The notes under the pieces were generated by a model. That model worked only from the letters and a program-made list of their open reading frames with translations. It was not told the DNA's origin and did no database searches. A program made the translations under genes and the position numbers. DNA of 64,000 bases. It comes from Lentinula raphanica. Its lineage: Eukaryota > Basidiomycota > Agaricomycetes > Agaricales > Omphalotaceae. The stretch covers positions 310,001 to 374,000 of the forward strand of contig JANVFP010000031.1 in assembly GCA_027919835.1 (NCBI GenBank). Direction: 5' to 3'. Shown here one piece after another: positions 47,183-57,254 of the stretch (position 1 is the first letter of the stretch; each line of letters begins with the position of its first letter).

Positions 47183-47570
47183 TGGACATCCACAGCCTCG
47201 ATCTCCTTCCACCTGCTCGCTTTGCTATACACTATGGTTTCCATACTACACAGCAGAAGGAGCAATGAATTATGGAGTTCAGATATCCCTCAGTATCACA
47301 TTGGCCAAGACTGGCCATCCACGGCCTCCATCTCCTTCCACCTGCTTGCTACACAGCAAAAATATGTAAGCAAATCCGGTTGATGGATATGGATACGGAT
47401 CAATACCTATCGATACGGAATATTGACCAGATGGATCATAGCAGCACCCAACGGGAAATGTATGATGGAGTTCACGTATCCCGCTGGCCATCCCACAGTC
47501 TTCGTCTCCTTCCACAGCATTCCACCTGCTTGCTACACAGTAAGACCAAGCAAATATATTCCTGTTCCCA
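47183..47570 (+). repeat. Older degenerate tandem repeat interrupted by the Ty3 insertion
   Basis: Words such as CATCCACAGCCTCGATCTCCTTCCACCTG recur at 47188, 47316 and 47490, each followed by TGCTACACAG- and AAGCAAAT-like words. The GTATCCCGCTGG segment at 47477-47488 pairs with 40487-40498 on the other side of the element. Rejoining the flanks gives at least two related units about 300 bp apart. No coding frame is maintained. The nature of the parent repeat is unknown. Confidence 0.6.
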
Positions 47571-47644
47571 AAATGGCCCTGGAGAGAAGCAAAGAAAGGC
47601 TGAGGCTTGAAGGACCCCCGACCGGTGACAACCCACCCAGAGGC

Positions 47645-48000
47645 CTGATCCTGACCGGGTAAAAATGGGGAGATTTTTGGGAACAAAAGGCGGGTAAAAG
47701 TCGAAGTTTTTCGTCAAATGGTTGAGGCAAAAAGCGGGTAAACTTGGGGGTCACTGAAAGCCTCCAATCAAAAGCGGGCAAGAATGGACCACAATTGAGC
47801 AGAAATTTCTCCATCCATGCCTGAGGATTTCGAGGAATTTTCACCAAATGATAGGGAAAGAGATTGTGATTGGTAAGGCCTGAGGCCAAAACCGGGTAAG
47901 AATACTATAGGTAAGAATGCGGTTCGTCGTCGACCTTGAGGCAAATTCGGGTAAGAATCACCCATTTGGGCGCGAAACAAAAGCGGGTAAGAATGGCAAT
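47645..48000 (+). repeat. Irregular array of CGGGTAAGAATGG-like words
   Basis: At least seven variants of (A/C)CGGGTAAGAATGG occur in about 350 bp: near 47657, 47690, 47733, 47771, 47893, 47949 and 47984, plus a shortened GGTAAGAATG near 47910. Spacing is uneven (about 33 to 120 bases), and AAAAGC often precedes the word. No frame spans it. Confidence 0.65.
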
Positions 48001-48563
48001 TCTGGGATCAGGCATTTGAGCCTTGAGGGGGTTGTCGGGGGTTCTAGGCTTGAGCAGGGCTGAGCATGATAGCAGATGATAGCCTATGATAGCGTAGGAT
48101 CAGGCAGAATCAGGCAGAATCCCCTTGCCCCAAGGGGAAGAAATCGAGGATTGAGAGATAAATGTTATCGCCAACGGTTGAAGCTTGCAGCTTGAATATT
48201 GAATGATTGGTTCGAGAGGATCCAAGCTGATCCAAGCTGATCCAAGTCAGAGAGAGAGAGACGTACAAAGCATTGCAGCAGACTCAGACTTCGGTGGAAT
48301 ATTGAGGCATCTCGAAGGACGTGTTGACGTATCGAGTGGGCAAAAAGTACATTCTTCGCTTACATAGAAGTTCAAAGAGGGGCCGGTTCCGGAAACTGCC
48401 GGAAGCACAATTGTTGAACGTTGAATATTTATAGAGAGACAAACAATTTTTGAAGCTCAGAGCTGGTCTCCAAATTCCCAACTGCCTCCTTGCCCTCGTT
48501 CATACGATCGACACACTCAAAAAGCTGTCTACTTCAAGTTCCTATCACGCACTATCCACCGTG
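48001..48563. other. Intergenic with micro-repeats, upstream of a secreted-protein gene
   Basis: Contains short reiterated words: GATGATAGCCTATGATAGCG (48075), AGGCAGAATC twice (48101), the palindrome-like CCCCTTGCCCCAAGGGG (48121), and GATCCAAGCT three times (48220-48247) followed by (GA)n. A possible TATA-like TATTTATAGA lies at 48424, about 140 bases upstream of the next start codon. No gene seen. Confidence 0.5.
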
Positions 48564-49600
48564 ATGGTCTTTTCATGTTCAAAAAGTTTGATGCTCTTTA
48601 CCGCTCTTGGGACGGTCTCAGTCCTCGCTCTCCCTGTCCCGGATGCGATCGATATCAATGTCCCTACTGTATTGTCGACTGCAACCCTCCATGTCCGGTC
48701 GGAAGCTTCCCAAGGTATTTGCTTTCGTCTCCTTCTGTGAATCATACCGTCTGATGATCTGAGAAGAGAAATCCTTAAGCAAGCGCATGGACCACGGATA
48801 CCATAGATACCTCGAAGAGCACGAAGAGCACGAAGAGCACGAAGGGCATGGCACTGGAGAGTCGTATTATCAAACTTACGAGCCTCCAACATCTGCGAGT
48901 GGGCCTATCTCGAAACTACCACCATACGTAGCACCCACAATTGGTATACCGCGAGGGTTGAACTGCCCTTTGCCACCACCAGGTAAGATTTGAATTAGAC
49001 GAACCCAATTGATGTCGATGAGTTCTCATTACCATACAGGTGGACGGAAATTCAGACGCAGAGCCAAAGCAAAAGGTAGGTATTATATACATTTCATGAT
49101 GATGAGCTGTGTTGGTCTTGCCACTGAAACAACACAGATCGTTCGGTTCAAACGATGATGAACTTCGTCAAGAATTCTCATGTCTACCACTCAAATTTGG
49201 CTTTCATCGACACCAACCTCTTCGGCCCATTGGAACATTCGATGCGCGAGAATCTTGATATTTCGCCTGAGCTGATACAGTTGCTCAATGCTTATTACAT
49301 TTTGGTTCAAGGTTAGTGACATTTGAACTTCCCTTATCATTTTTGTGTGTGTGTGTGTCTATGTATTCATGTTGCTTAGCGGGGAGACAAGTAAATGATG
49401 AACTCGCCAGGATTGAAAAATTACTCGAAGAAAATCCCACTTGTAGCTCAGTGTATGCTCCCTGGATGGACCGGATCAGGAAGAAATGCATGGCACCCTG
49501 GGATATGATTTATCTTGGCTTAGCTGATCCAGAGAATAACGGGTACGAAGGTCATTTGATTATTGATACCAATGATCCAGAAATTGACCATCTTTTCTAG
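48564..49600 (+). CDS. Putative secreted protein of unknown family, five exons
   Basis: I do not recognise a family. Exons 48564-48714, 48764-48982, 49040-49075, 49138-49311 and 49380-49600 join in frame to 266 residues. MVFSCSKSLMLFTALGTVSV then LALPVPDA is a signal peptide. The second exon encodes a repeated EEHEEHEEHEGHG stretch (possible metal-binding or pH-sensitive segment, inference) and a Pro/Ser/Tyr-rich part. The third and fourth exons give a basic GGRKFRRRAKAK patch, and then a helical region (NSHVYHSNLAFIDTNLFG, ELIQLLNAYYILVQ). The C-terminus has two cysteines (TCSS, KKCM) and ends IDTNDPEIDHLF. The exon-2 acceptor is a GAGAAG double site giving two products differing by one residue. 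Lies beside repeats and a young transposon, a usual setting for fast-evolving secreted genes. Confidence 0.6.
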
Positions 49601-50511
49601 TGCATCCTTTCTAGAAGTTACTGCGTATGATAAAGTACGGGAGTAGCGACATAGCTTGGAACTGTTCTCAATTTATGCACCGTGGCCTGGTGCTGTACTT
49701 GCGAAGCTAGATTCCAAGCAAAAAAACAACAGTGTGTATTTAGATGTTAGTCGTAAGAAGAAACATGTTCTTCAGGCGCACTGCGACGCGCGTTCAACAA
49801 GTGTTCAAACGTTCAGTCATTTTTGAAGCAATGTGGACATTCATTGTGTACATTCAACAAGCTTTATAAACCTTTGAATGAAGAACAATGTATATGAGTA
49901 CTCAAGTATGGCCCAAACCAGGCCCAAACTCGAGTGCAGTCGCACGAACTTCGATGAACATGAACCCTCTCAAATGCATTAGGGACTGTGTTTTCCTTCG
50001 TTTAAGGCAACTCTGAGTTCTGATCCAATGTCAAGTACTACCCTAGCTCTCCAAAGCCTCAGATTCAGTGGTCAAAAAGTTGTTATGGCCCCATCATGAT
50101 GGAAAGGGTGTTGGAGTGCACATTCAAGTTGTGGCAGGAAAGGGAGGAGAAAAGGTGGCTAGGAGTCTGTGAAGAAGTATTCAAGGTATCACAATTCACG
50201 ACTCTTCGAAGTGCAAACCCAGATTGTCTTCGATGTCGCTAACTCTTGACGTTCCAAGGACCAAAACTTGTGCTGACCTTGCGAGCGGTCTTCCAACTGT
50301 TGAAAACTTTGCTGCCGTGGCATTTTTAACAATCCTATCGCTTGTACATGTCATGGAAGTGGTACCTTTGAGCAGCGCGAAGATAGGCAAAGAGACGTTC
50401 ACGATTCGCGAGTCTGTAAACATTTGGTGGTGGCGGTAGAAAAAGGGGTTATTGTGAGGAGCAGCACGTGCACTATTTACTTGAATTTGCATCTTCTCCT
50501 TGGCCGTTGAA
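49601..50511. other. Long intergenic region before ROK1
   Basis: 911 bases. Short frames on both strands (for example 50224-50439 plus and 50196-50615 minus) lack start context, codon bias or recognisable domains. The final ~100 bases serve as ROK1 promoter and 5' UTR. I see no tRNA-like or repeat structure. Confidence 0.4.
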
Positions 50512-52685
50512 ATGGAGTCTTTCCAAATACTCTCTCGAGGAGGCGTTCGGTTCAACAAAGAAAAATTCAAAAACGACATAAATCTCTTCGATGTAACTCT
50601 TCTACCCCTGGACAAAGGCCGAACTCTAACGCTCTTCTAGGGTAAATCCGAATCGAAATCTGGCAAACTCGTGCCATCAGCTCGAGCTCCTGAGCTTCCA
50701 ACAGCACTTGATTTTTTCAAGTACGCGCCCGTAACTGAAGGAAAAAGGAAAACAGATACCACAAAACCAGACGAACGACCCGAGAAGAGGAGAAAGGTAG
50801 TAGTCGAAGCAGAAGATGCCGTTGAGGATGAGGCAGAAGAGGTCGAGTACGAGGAAGAAGAAAAAGAAGAACTCTCGAGCAGGAGTGAAAACGCCAGTCA
50901 CCGTCAGCGACATCGTGTAACTACTAAAGGGTCGAATGTACCCGAATGCGCAGAGACGTTCGAATCTTTGCGAGACCGATATCAACTTCCTTCACATCTC
51001 ATGTCGAATTTATCCAAGAACGGCTTCACCTACCCAACTGGAATACAGTCTCATGGTGCTCCTATACTTCTGGAGGTAAGCTCCTCCACGAAGGTACATA
51101 CTTCCTTGTCTGAAAGCTGTCTTAACTCGTAGGGTCGAGATCTGGCTGCTATTTCCCCGACAGGTACAGGAAAAACAATCTCCTACCTCCTACCAACTCT
51201 CGCATCCCTTCGTGCACCCGTGGCTAGTGCTGAAGCAGGTTCTGGGCTTGGCGTTAGAGCAGTGATTCTTGCTCCTACTCGCGAACTGGCACATCAAATT
51301 CACAACGAATGCCTCAAGCTTGCGCAGGGCCGGAAATGGAGGATTGTCCTGTTCAGCAAAGCTACTGCAAACACGATATCAGATAAAGCCGTTAGAGATA
51401 AAATTGGTGCAAACTGCTTCTTCGTTATGGTAGAGACGACCTGATCTTGACATTCACAGATATCATCGTCAGTACTCCGCTTCGCCTTGTCGCCTCGTTG
51501 CAGTCTGGAACGTTATCACTAAGCAAGTGAGTGACATCTGCCACCAGACGGATTGAATCATGAATTCGTCTTCTGTGATATTGCAGTGTCCGACATCTCA
51601 TTTTCGACGAAGCAGATAGAATGTTGGACAACGAATTTCTACCGCAGATTGAAGAAATAGTCGCTGCATGTACACACCCAGATGTTCAGAAAGCCGTCTT
51701 CAGTGCCACCCTCCCGGCTAACGCAGAGAAAATTGCCATGGATATGCTTCGGGATCCAGTCAGAGTAGTAGTCGGTCTGAAGTATGTTCAGTTCTCCCCA
51801 TCGTCTTCCTAGCACGACCAACTTCATCAACAGGGACACCCCGCTACCTCTCATTGCTCAATCTCTCACCTATGTTGCAGACGATGCTTCGAAATTACCT
51901 AGCCTCCTTACATATTTCTCACAACCTTATAATCCCCCGGTCCTGATCTTCACCTCGACGCAGCCACGCGCGTCTTCCTTGGCGGAGGAGCTTGTCTTGA
52001 ATGGAATCTCCAATGTTGATTGTTTACACGCCGGTATGTCGAAAAAGGAACGAGAGGACGCGGTGAGTCGTATGCGTAAAGGTGAAAGCTGGGTTATGGT
52101 CAGCACGGAGGTCATGGCTCGAGGCATGGACTTCAAGGGTGTGCGGGAGGTCATCAACTACGATTTCCCGACAAGCGTACAAAGTTACATCCACAGAATA
52201 GGCGAGTCGCTCTTACGTTCCTGAACCCGTGTTATGTTGAAAGTGATCGCTCTAGGACGAACCGGTCGAGCAGGTCGCTCTGGCAAAGCGGTCACATTCT
52301 TTACAGACACAGATGGTCCGTATTTGAAATCGTACGTCTGGTTCTTCAACTTCAGCTGCTCTCTTCCTTACTTTGCATTCATACAGCATCGCCAATGTCA
52401 TACTGCAATCCGGCCAAACCGTTCCGGACTGGATCACAAAACTACCGAAGCCGTCCAAAATGAAACGAAGGCAGATGGGAAAAATGCATCGTCCGGAAGT
52501 TGTGAATGCTGCGAGGAAGATAGGACGCAACGATGCGATCAAGATGAGGTGAGTGAAATGGATGCTGGCTGTTGGAGCTGAGGTTACTGAACATGGTTTA
52601 CAGAGAGATGATTGCTGGATCGAAAAGACGGAAGGCTAAGGAGTCGGAAGACAGAGCGCTAGACTCGGAGTCAGAAGAAACCTAG
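50512..52685 (+). CDS. ROK1: ATP-dependent RNA helicase Rok1 (DDX52)
   Basis: Nucleolar DEAD-box helicase that releases snoRNAs and Rrp5 from pre-40S particles during 18S rRNA maturation. Exon 1 (50512-50592) encodes MESFQILSRGGVRFNKEKF, the conserved Rok1 N-terminus. Exon 2 (50641-51075) carries an acidic stretch, FESLRDRYQLPSHL and the Q motif YPTGIQSHGAPILLE. Downstream: AISPTGTGKT (I), LAPTRELAHQ (Ia), STPLRL, LIFDEADRMLD (II), FSATLPANAE (III), VLIFTSTQPR, VMARGMDFKGV (V) and HRIGRTGRAGRSG (VI, across an intron near 52205). A basic C-terminus (KMKRRQMGKMHRPE, SKRRKAKE) ends in the TAG at 52683. About 590 residues with six to eight short introns. Confidence 0.93.
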
Positions 52686-53532
52686 AGACTTGTTATTCCA
52701 TATGCACATTACTCCTACACCGACCTGATACACAGTCATCAGTGCAAGTGTCCTATCGTCTTGTGGAAAGTCTGATCAAGTTTTTGTACGATGGGTGAAG
52801 ACGTTCTGAAATGAACTACCACAGTGATGATCGCGGGGCCAGTAACTTTTTCGGCGGAAGGCTTCAAGAGCTGCTGATTCCATCCATTGTTCCAAACAGG
52901 TACTCCGCTTTCACTGGACAGATACTAGACGTTCTACTGTTGTGCAGAGCCGTATGATTTACACGCTTTTGGTCATGGGGAAGCATGAGAACGACTCTGG
53001 CTGACACTCCGCTACAGATATGAAGATTTTCAACAATGAATTCTATAGTGAAGGAAGTTTTAATGATGTTCTAAGCTTCTTCTAAGTTCTTCGTATTCAC
53101 AACCTCAATACAATTGATTCCTGTGAATCCTCTCAACAATGTCACAGTATTCAGTTTGTTCTATATTATCACACTTCAGGTGAGTCGATGTGAATTTGTG
53201 TCGTCTCGATGAACTGATTGCTAGCTTGTTCCCTTGTATTTCGACCATTGATATCCCCAAATGGCCCTCAAATATATTGATTCAGGTTGGTCCTTACCCC
53301 AAAAGGATAATGTTCTGTGACATTGCGCGTTCTTTAGGTGCATCGAGGCAAACACGAAGTACCATGAATCAGCCACTGGTGGAGTTTCTATCCTCTCGTT
53401 TTGGCAACCTGCCCTCCTCTCGTTTAGTTGAAAAGGCGATGGACTCTGGCTGAACTCGATCCTCATTCCCCTGAGCGTCGAGTGCTTTGACTGCTATACC
53501 CTCCTTCCCCTACTCCAACACTACTTGACGCT
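52686..53532. other. Intergenic between ROK1 and the HMG-box gene
   Basis: 847 bases. Holds the ROK1 3' UTR and HMG-gene promoter. A plus-strand frame at 53190-53453 has no ATG at its start and no recognisable content. Nothing else seen. Confidence 0.4.
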
Positions 53533-54772
53533 ATGCCACCTTACAGAAGCGCAAACGAGTACCCTCGTCGAAGTCGCCGACTCTCGCGACAAGAGCCCAA
53601 AGTCTACGATGGTGCGTACATCTCTCGCATCTGATAACGAGGAAACTGACTGATTTCTCCCCTTCTCAGAAACCGGCTTCGAAATATTTGACGATTTCGA
53701 TTTCTCCTATCCTACCGAGCAAGCTCCTATTCAACCTTCCGCTTCGATTACACCTCCGCCTCCTCCATCCCCGCAGCGAAGTCGTCCCAGTTCTGATTCC
53801 TATATCGTTTCACATGCCAGGCGCAGAAATCAAGATCATATCCCTCGTCCCCCTAACGCGTTCATCGTTTACCGGTCACACTGGTGGGACGAGCACAAAT
53901 ACTCTCCTTCCGTGGACAGAGACCATCGGCAAGTGAGCCGCATCGTAGCTCATCGTTGGCACACGCTCTCTGAGGAGCAGCGTTTGCCATTCAGGCAGGA
54001 GGCGGAAGTTCGTAAACAGCAGCACGCTCTGATGTATCCCGGGTACAAGTACGCCCCAGGTACTCGGAAGTCCAAGCCACGGAAGAAGGTTTCCAGGGAC
54101 AGTCGGGCTGAAAAAGCCAGGTGTGATAAGATCGTGGGAGAGTACTTCCTGGAGAAGTCGGAAATGCTCTACACGCTTGAAGACCCCGATGTCAAACGCG
54201 AACCTTCCGCCACTCCCGAACTCTTACCATCTCCCCTACCGAACTCACCGTCAGACAATGTATCCGATGTCGCCAACGTCGATGATGAGACGCCTATTGA
54301 TTCTCCGAGCGCCGAAGAGTTTGTTCCCACCGATGAGATTCCTACTCTCAAATTATCTTCCCCCACCCTCACGCTCGACATTGAGGAAGAAAAGGTACGT
54401 TTATATTACCCTCATCTACTCATCCGGTTCTAACTCATATCGCTCTAGCTACCGCTCTCAGAGCAGCAACAACTGAGTTTTACTCATGATACTACGGACC
54501 GTAGCCCTACGACCAGTGCTTATCTTGGTTCCTCTTTACAATACACAAATTTCCCCTCCCAAACCTCCTTCGACGCCACTTTAGACTTCGGCACTTCTGA
54601 AATTGATTACAATCTCTGGAACTCCTCGCCCTCAGTTTCACCGTTGTTCGAAACCGATGCCCTCGCCTCCAACATGTCCCAGAGCGACTACCTGCTCAGT
54701 TGCTCAGGTCTTTTCGGAACTTCCTCTTCTTCTGAAGATACATTCGACTATAGTCAATTTCTTAATCTCTAG
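53533..54772 (+). CDS. HMG-box transcription factor (MATA-HMG / Ste11-like box)
   Basis: Nuclear DNA-binding regulator. Three exons (53533-53611, 53670-54394, 54449-54772) give 375 residues. A single HMG box spans about residues 100-170: RPPNAFIVYRSHWWDEHK, then VSRIVAHRWHTLSEEQRLPF and HALMYPGYKYAPGTRK. The RPPNAFIVYR start and YPxYKY end place it with the MATA-HMG/Sox-like class used in fungal sexual and filamentation regulators, not the general chromatin HMGB class. A basic KSKPRKKVSRDSRAEKAR stretch follows, then an acidic Ser/Pro-rich region and a C-terminal Ser/Thr/Phe-rich tail (possible activation region). It is not a mating-type locus gene by context: no homeodomain pair or pheromone receptor lies nearby. 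Confidence 0.88.
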
Positions 54773-55012
54773 GTTTCTACATAGGCTGTTATCAGGATAG
54801 TACCCGTCCACAAAAATACCCTCTCAATTAGTCTCTATTTCTTCCTTTGTCTTCATATATGTTCCGTTCCACTGCGTGGACGCATTCATGCATGCTTAGA
54901 TTGTAATCTAGATGTTGTGTGTACTAACATACTACGCGTGTAACATTCTTCCTCGTGTACTCACAAGTCATGACCTTCATGAAATCATTCTATCCGTTTG
55001 TATCGATTCATT

Positions 55013-57161
55013 TCATTCATCAATTTTTGGTCTTTTACTCGGCGGTTGTTCTGCAATAACGATGGAGCCAGATGAATGTTGTTCCTTCAGCCATTTCGAA
55101 CATTCATCTTTTGTACCTTTCGGATGCTCAAGCTGCCACTCGATGACACGAGCGAGCACCGCGCCAGTCCACGGACCGGGTTTGGCATCGAATAATGAGA
55201 CTACCTCTCGTCCCTGGGAACAATAATGTCAGTGCTACCCCGAAAAGAAAGTGTTTGGCGAAGACGACATACGTCAAGGAGAGGTTTAGCATCGACAGCT
55301 GTCGTGAGGTTCAGTTCCACGACACGAAGAACCAGTGTGTTATACCGGTTAATCTTTTCAGAGGCTGCTGGTACTGCAGAAAGGAAAAAGTCAGAATTTG
55401 TTGCCAGTTAGTGCAAAGTACTTGCTCTGTAGAGCGTCCACGGTGTTCTCGCAACAAGAAATCAATTCTTGCACCAATGAGAATAACAAGGAGCTAGTCC
55501 AGTGCGACCCTGTATGGACATTGTGGACGGCTCTTTCGCGGAGCATCAAGCCTTATGGTTTGCGTCAAAAGGAATTAAAGTCTCAATTGAGAGATGGGGC
55601 GCACCAATGGATACCCTCTCTGAGGGTTTTTGGAACCTCGCGAGACTTAAGTCTGGATTTCTCAGAATACTTGCAGCGTCAAACAGGGCAGTTATTCCGT
55701 CCAGAAAATGATTCTGTGTCCCGAGTTTCAACGACTCTCGTAACACATATGCCACCGCAGGCTCTTTCCTTTGTCTCCTGTTTATATAAGTGACTCCCAA
55801 GTAGGGTGTAAGCGTGGCGGCGAGAAAGAGGCGTCCTTGGCAAGTAGGGTCTTCATCAAGGGCCGAAGTGAGAAGGGGGTGCAACGAGGGTAGTTCGGTG
55901 TGCGAGCCAGACAGAAGAAGCTTCAGTATCAAGACGGCTGTTAGGGAATCATTCGGTGAACTTGGGGTACGAGAAAAGGTCGAAGACACTTCAGTTGGAA
56001 TGACCGAGAAGATAGGGTTAAACAGCGAGAGCTCATGAATGAGAGCTACAGCATGACTGGGGTTTCTGCCTAAGAAACATTTATTGTGCGTCGACCTCGA
56101 GCAACGAATGACATACTAACCTTTCATCATCTTGCTTAGTTCCATTCCCGCTCGTTCCCTGGACACTTTTGTCACAAGAGCTTCCTGAGAATTCATGAAG
56201 CACTTGTGAACTCGAGGGAAAATGAGTAACTCACCTGGATCTCGGGATCTTTCACGGCTTGCTCTATCTCCGGAACAAACTGGAAACCAAATCGACTGGC
56301 GAAACGTATGCATCGAATGATTCTCAAGGGATCATCGAGAAATGTTTCTCGGGGAGGAAGAGGTGTTCGAATTATGCCATCGCGCAGGTCGTCCAGTCCC
56401 TGTATATCTCGTCCATAGAGGTTTGGTACTGGGGAATAGATGTTTTTACCTTTTCCGTAAAGTCTTCCACTGTTCGTGTGTGCACATTATAGAATAACGC
56501 GTTGATAGTCATGTCCCTTCTGAGCGCGTCTTGTAACGGAGTTCCGAAGGTCTGGACAGAGGTGAGATTGAATCCACGAGACGAGGTCCATCTGTTGAGG
56601 GGCTTACCACACCAGAGGGTATACGACTATTCGAAGCATATTCTTCGCTGCGCAAGTTCACGAAATCGAGTTCCAGACCAAACATCCTAGAAGTAGCAGT
56701 CTCCAAGTGTTTTGACTGATCTGGATTTTGAGCGATCTTGCTGATAGTGCCAATTTCTATCTTTTTGCTTTTGGCGAACTCGGCTAGATGTTCAGCGAAA
56801 GCAAGACCCATTATGTCGCTCAAGGCAATGTCAAGATCGTTACTTTGAGAACCTAACAGCTACAGGTCAATCAGCAAAGACAATTGAAGGTTAAGCACAT
56901 TTCACGAGCCTTGTCTCTGACCCATCCACCTGCTATCCTACATGTTGTGGAAATTCCTTTCTCTGCTTGGAGGTAATCTCTGCAACCATCTAATAACACG
57001 CAGATCTTCTCTTCCGTGTCTGTTAGCTGGATTTTCATCTCTGCGGGAGGCACCACACGATCCTCCGGAGCGCTCTTCAAGGATATGAGCCCCATCTTTC
57101 TGTTAGGATAGGTGAAGAATTGTCGCAGAGAGAATGCTGAGAGTCGAGTCAGAAGCAACAT
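55013..57161 (-). CDS. CCA1: CCA tRNA nucleotidyltransferase
   Basis: Adds the CCA end to tRNAs in cytosol, nucleus and mitochondria. Class II nucleotidyltransferase signals: CRIAGGWVRDK (about 56920), the metal-binding SQSNDLDIALSD (about 56845), RRDMTINALFYN (about 56510), VEDFTEKGLDDL, and the ATP/CTP-selecting DDPLRIIRCIRFASRFGF (about 56300). The C-terminal body reaches the stop at 55013, with a basic PPSKRPK end. MLLLTRLSAFSLRQFFTYPNRK at the start is an amphipathic, basic, acid-free presequence. A second in-frame ATG at 57095 (MGLISLKSAPEDR) would omit it, as in yeast, where alternative starts supply mitochondrial and cytosolic forms. About eight short introns. Divergent from PRP31 across 93 bp. 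Confidence 0.93.
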
Positions 57162-57254
57162 CCATAAGTTGAACGGTGCCCTTGAGCGCCAATTTTGATC
57201 CACAATAGGCAATCGCCGGCACTTTAAATTTGCTCTCTTTCACCAACTACTACC
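57162..57254. promoter_or_regulatory. Very short bidirectional promoter CCA1/PRP31
   Basis: Only 93 bases separate the two ATGs, so both promoters and both 5' UTRs must share this stretch or extend into coding DNA. This layout also allows CCA1 transcripts to start inside its own first codons and use the second ATG. Confidence 0.6.

Noticed and set aside
47645..48000. CRISPR-like array
   Set aside because: Repeat words are short, variable and unevenly spaced, and the host is a eukaryote.
50196..50615. Minus-strand 139-codon frame upstream of ROK1
   Set aside because: Overlaps ROK1 exon 1 on the opposite strand, with no signal peptide or domain.
53190..53453. Plus-strand 87-codon frame
   Set aside because: Begins with GTG, not ATG, and has no recognisable content.
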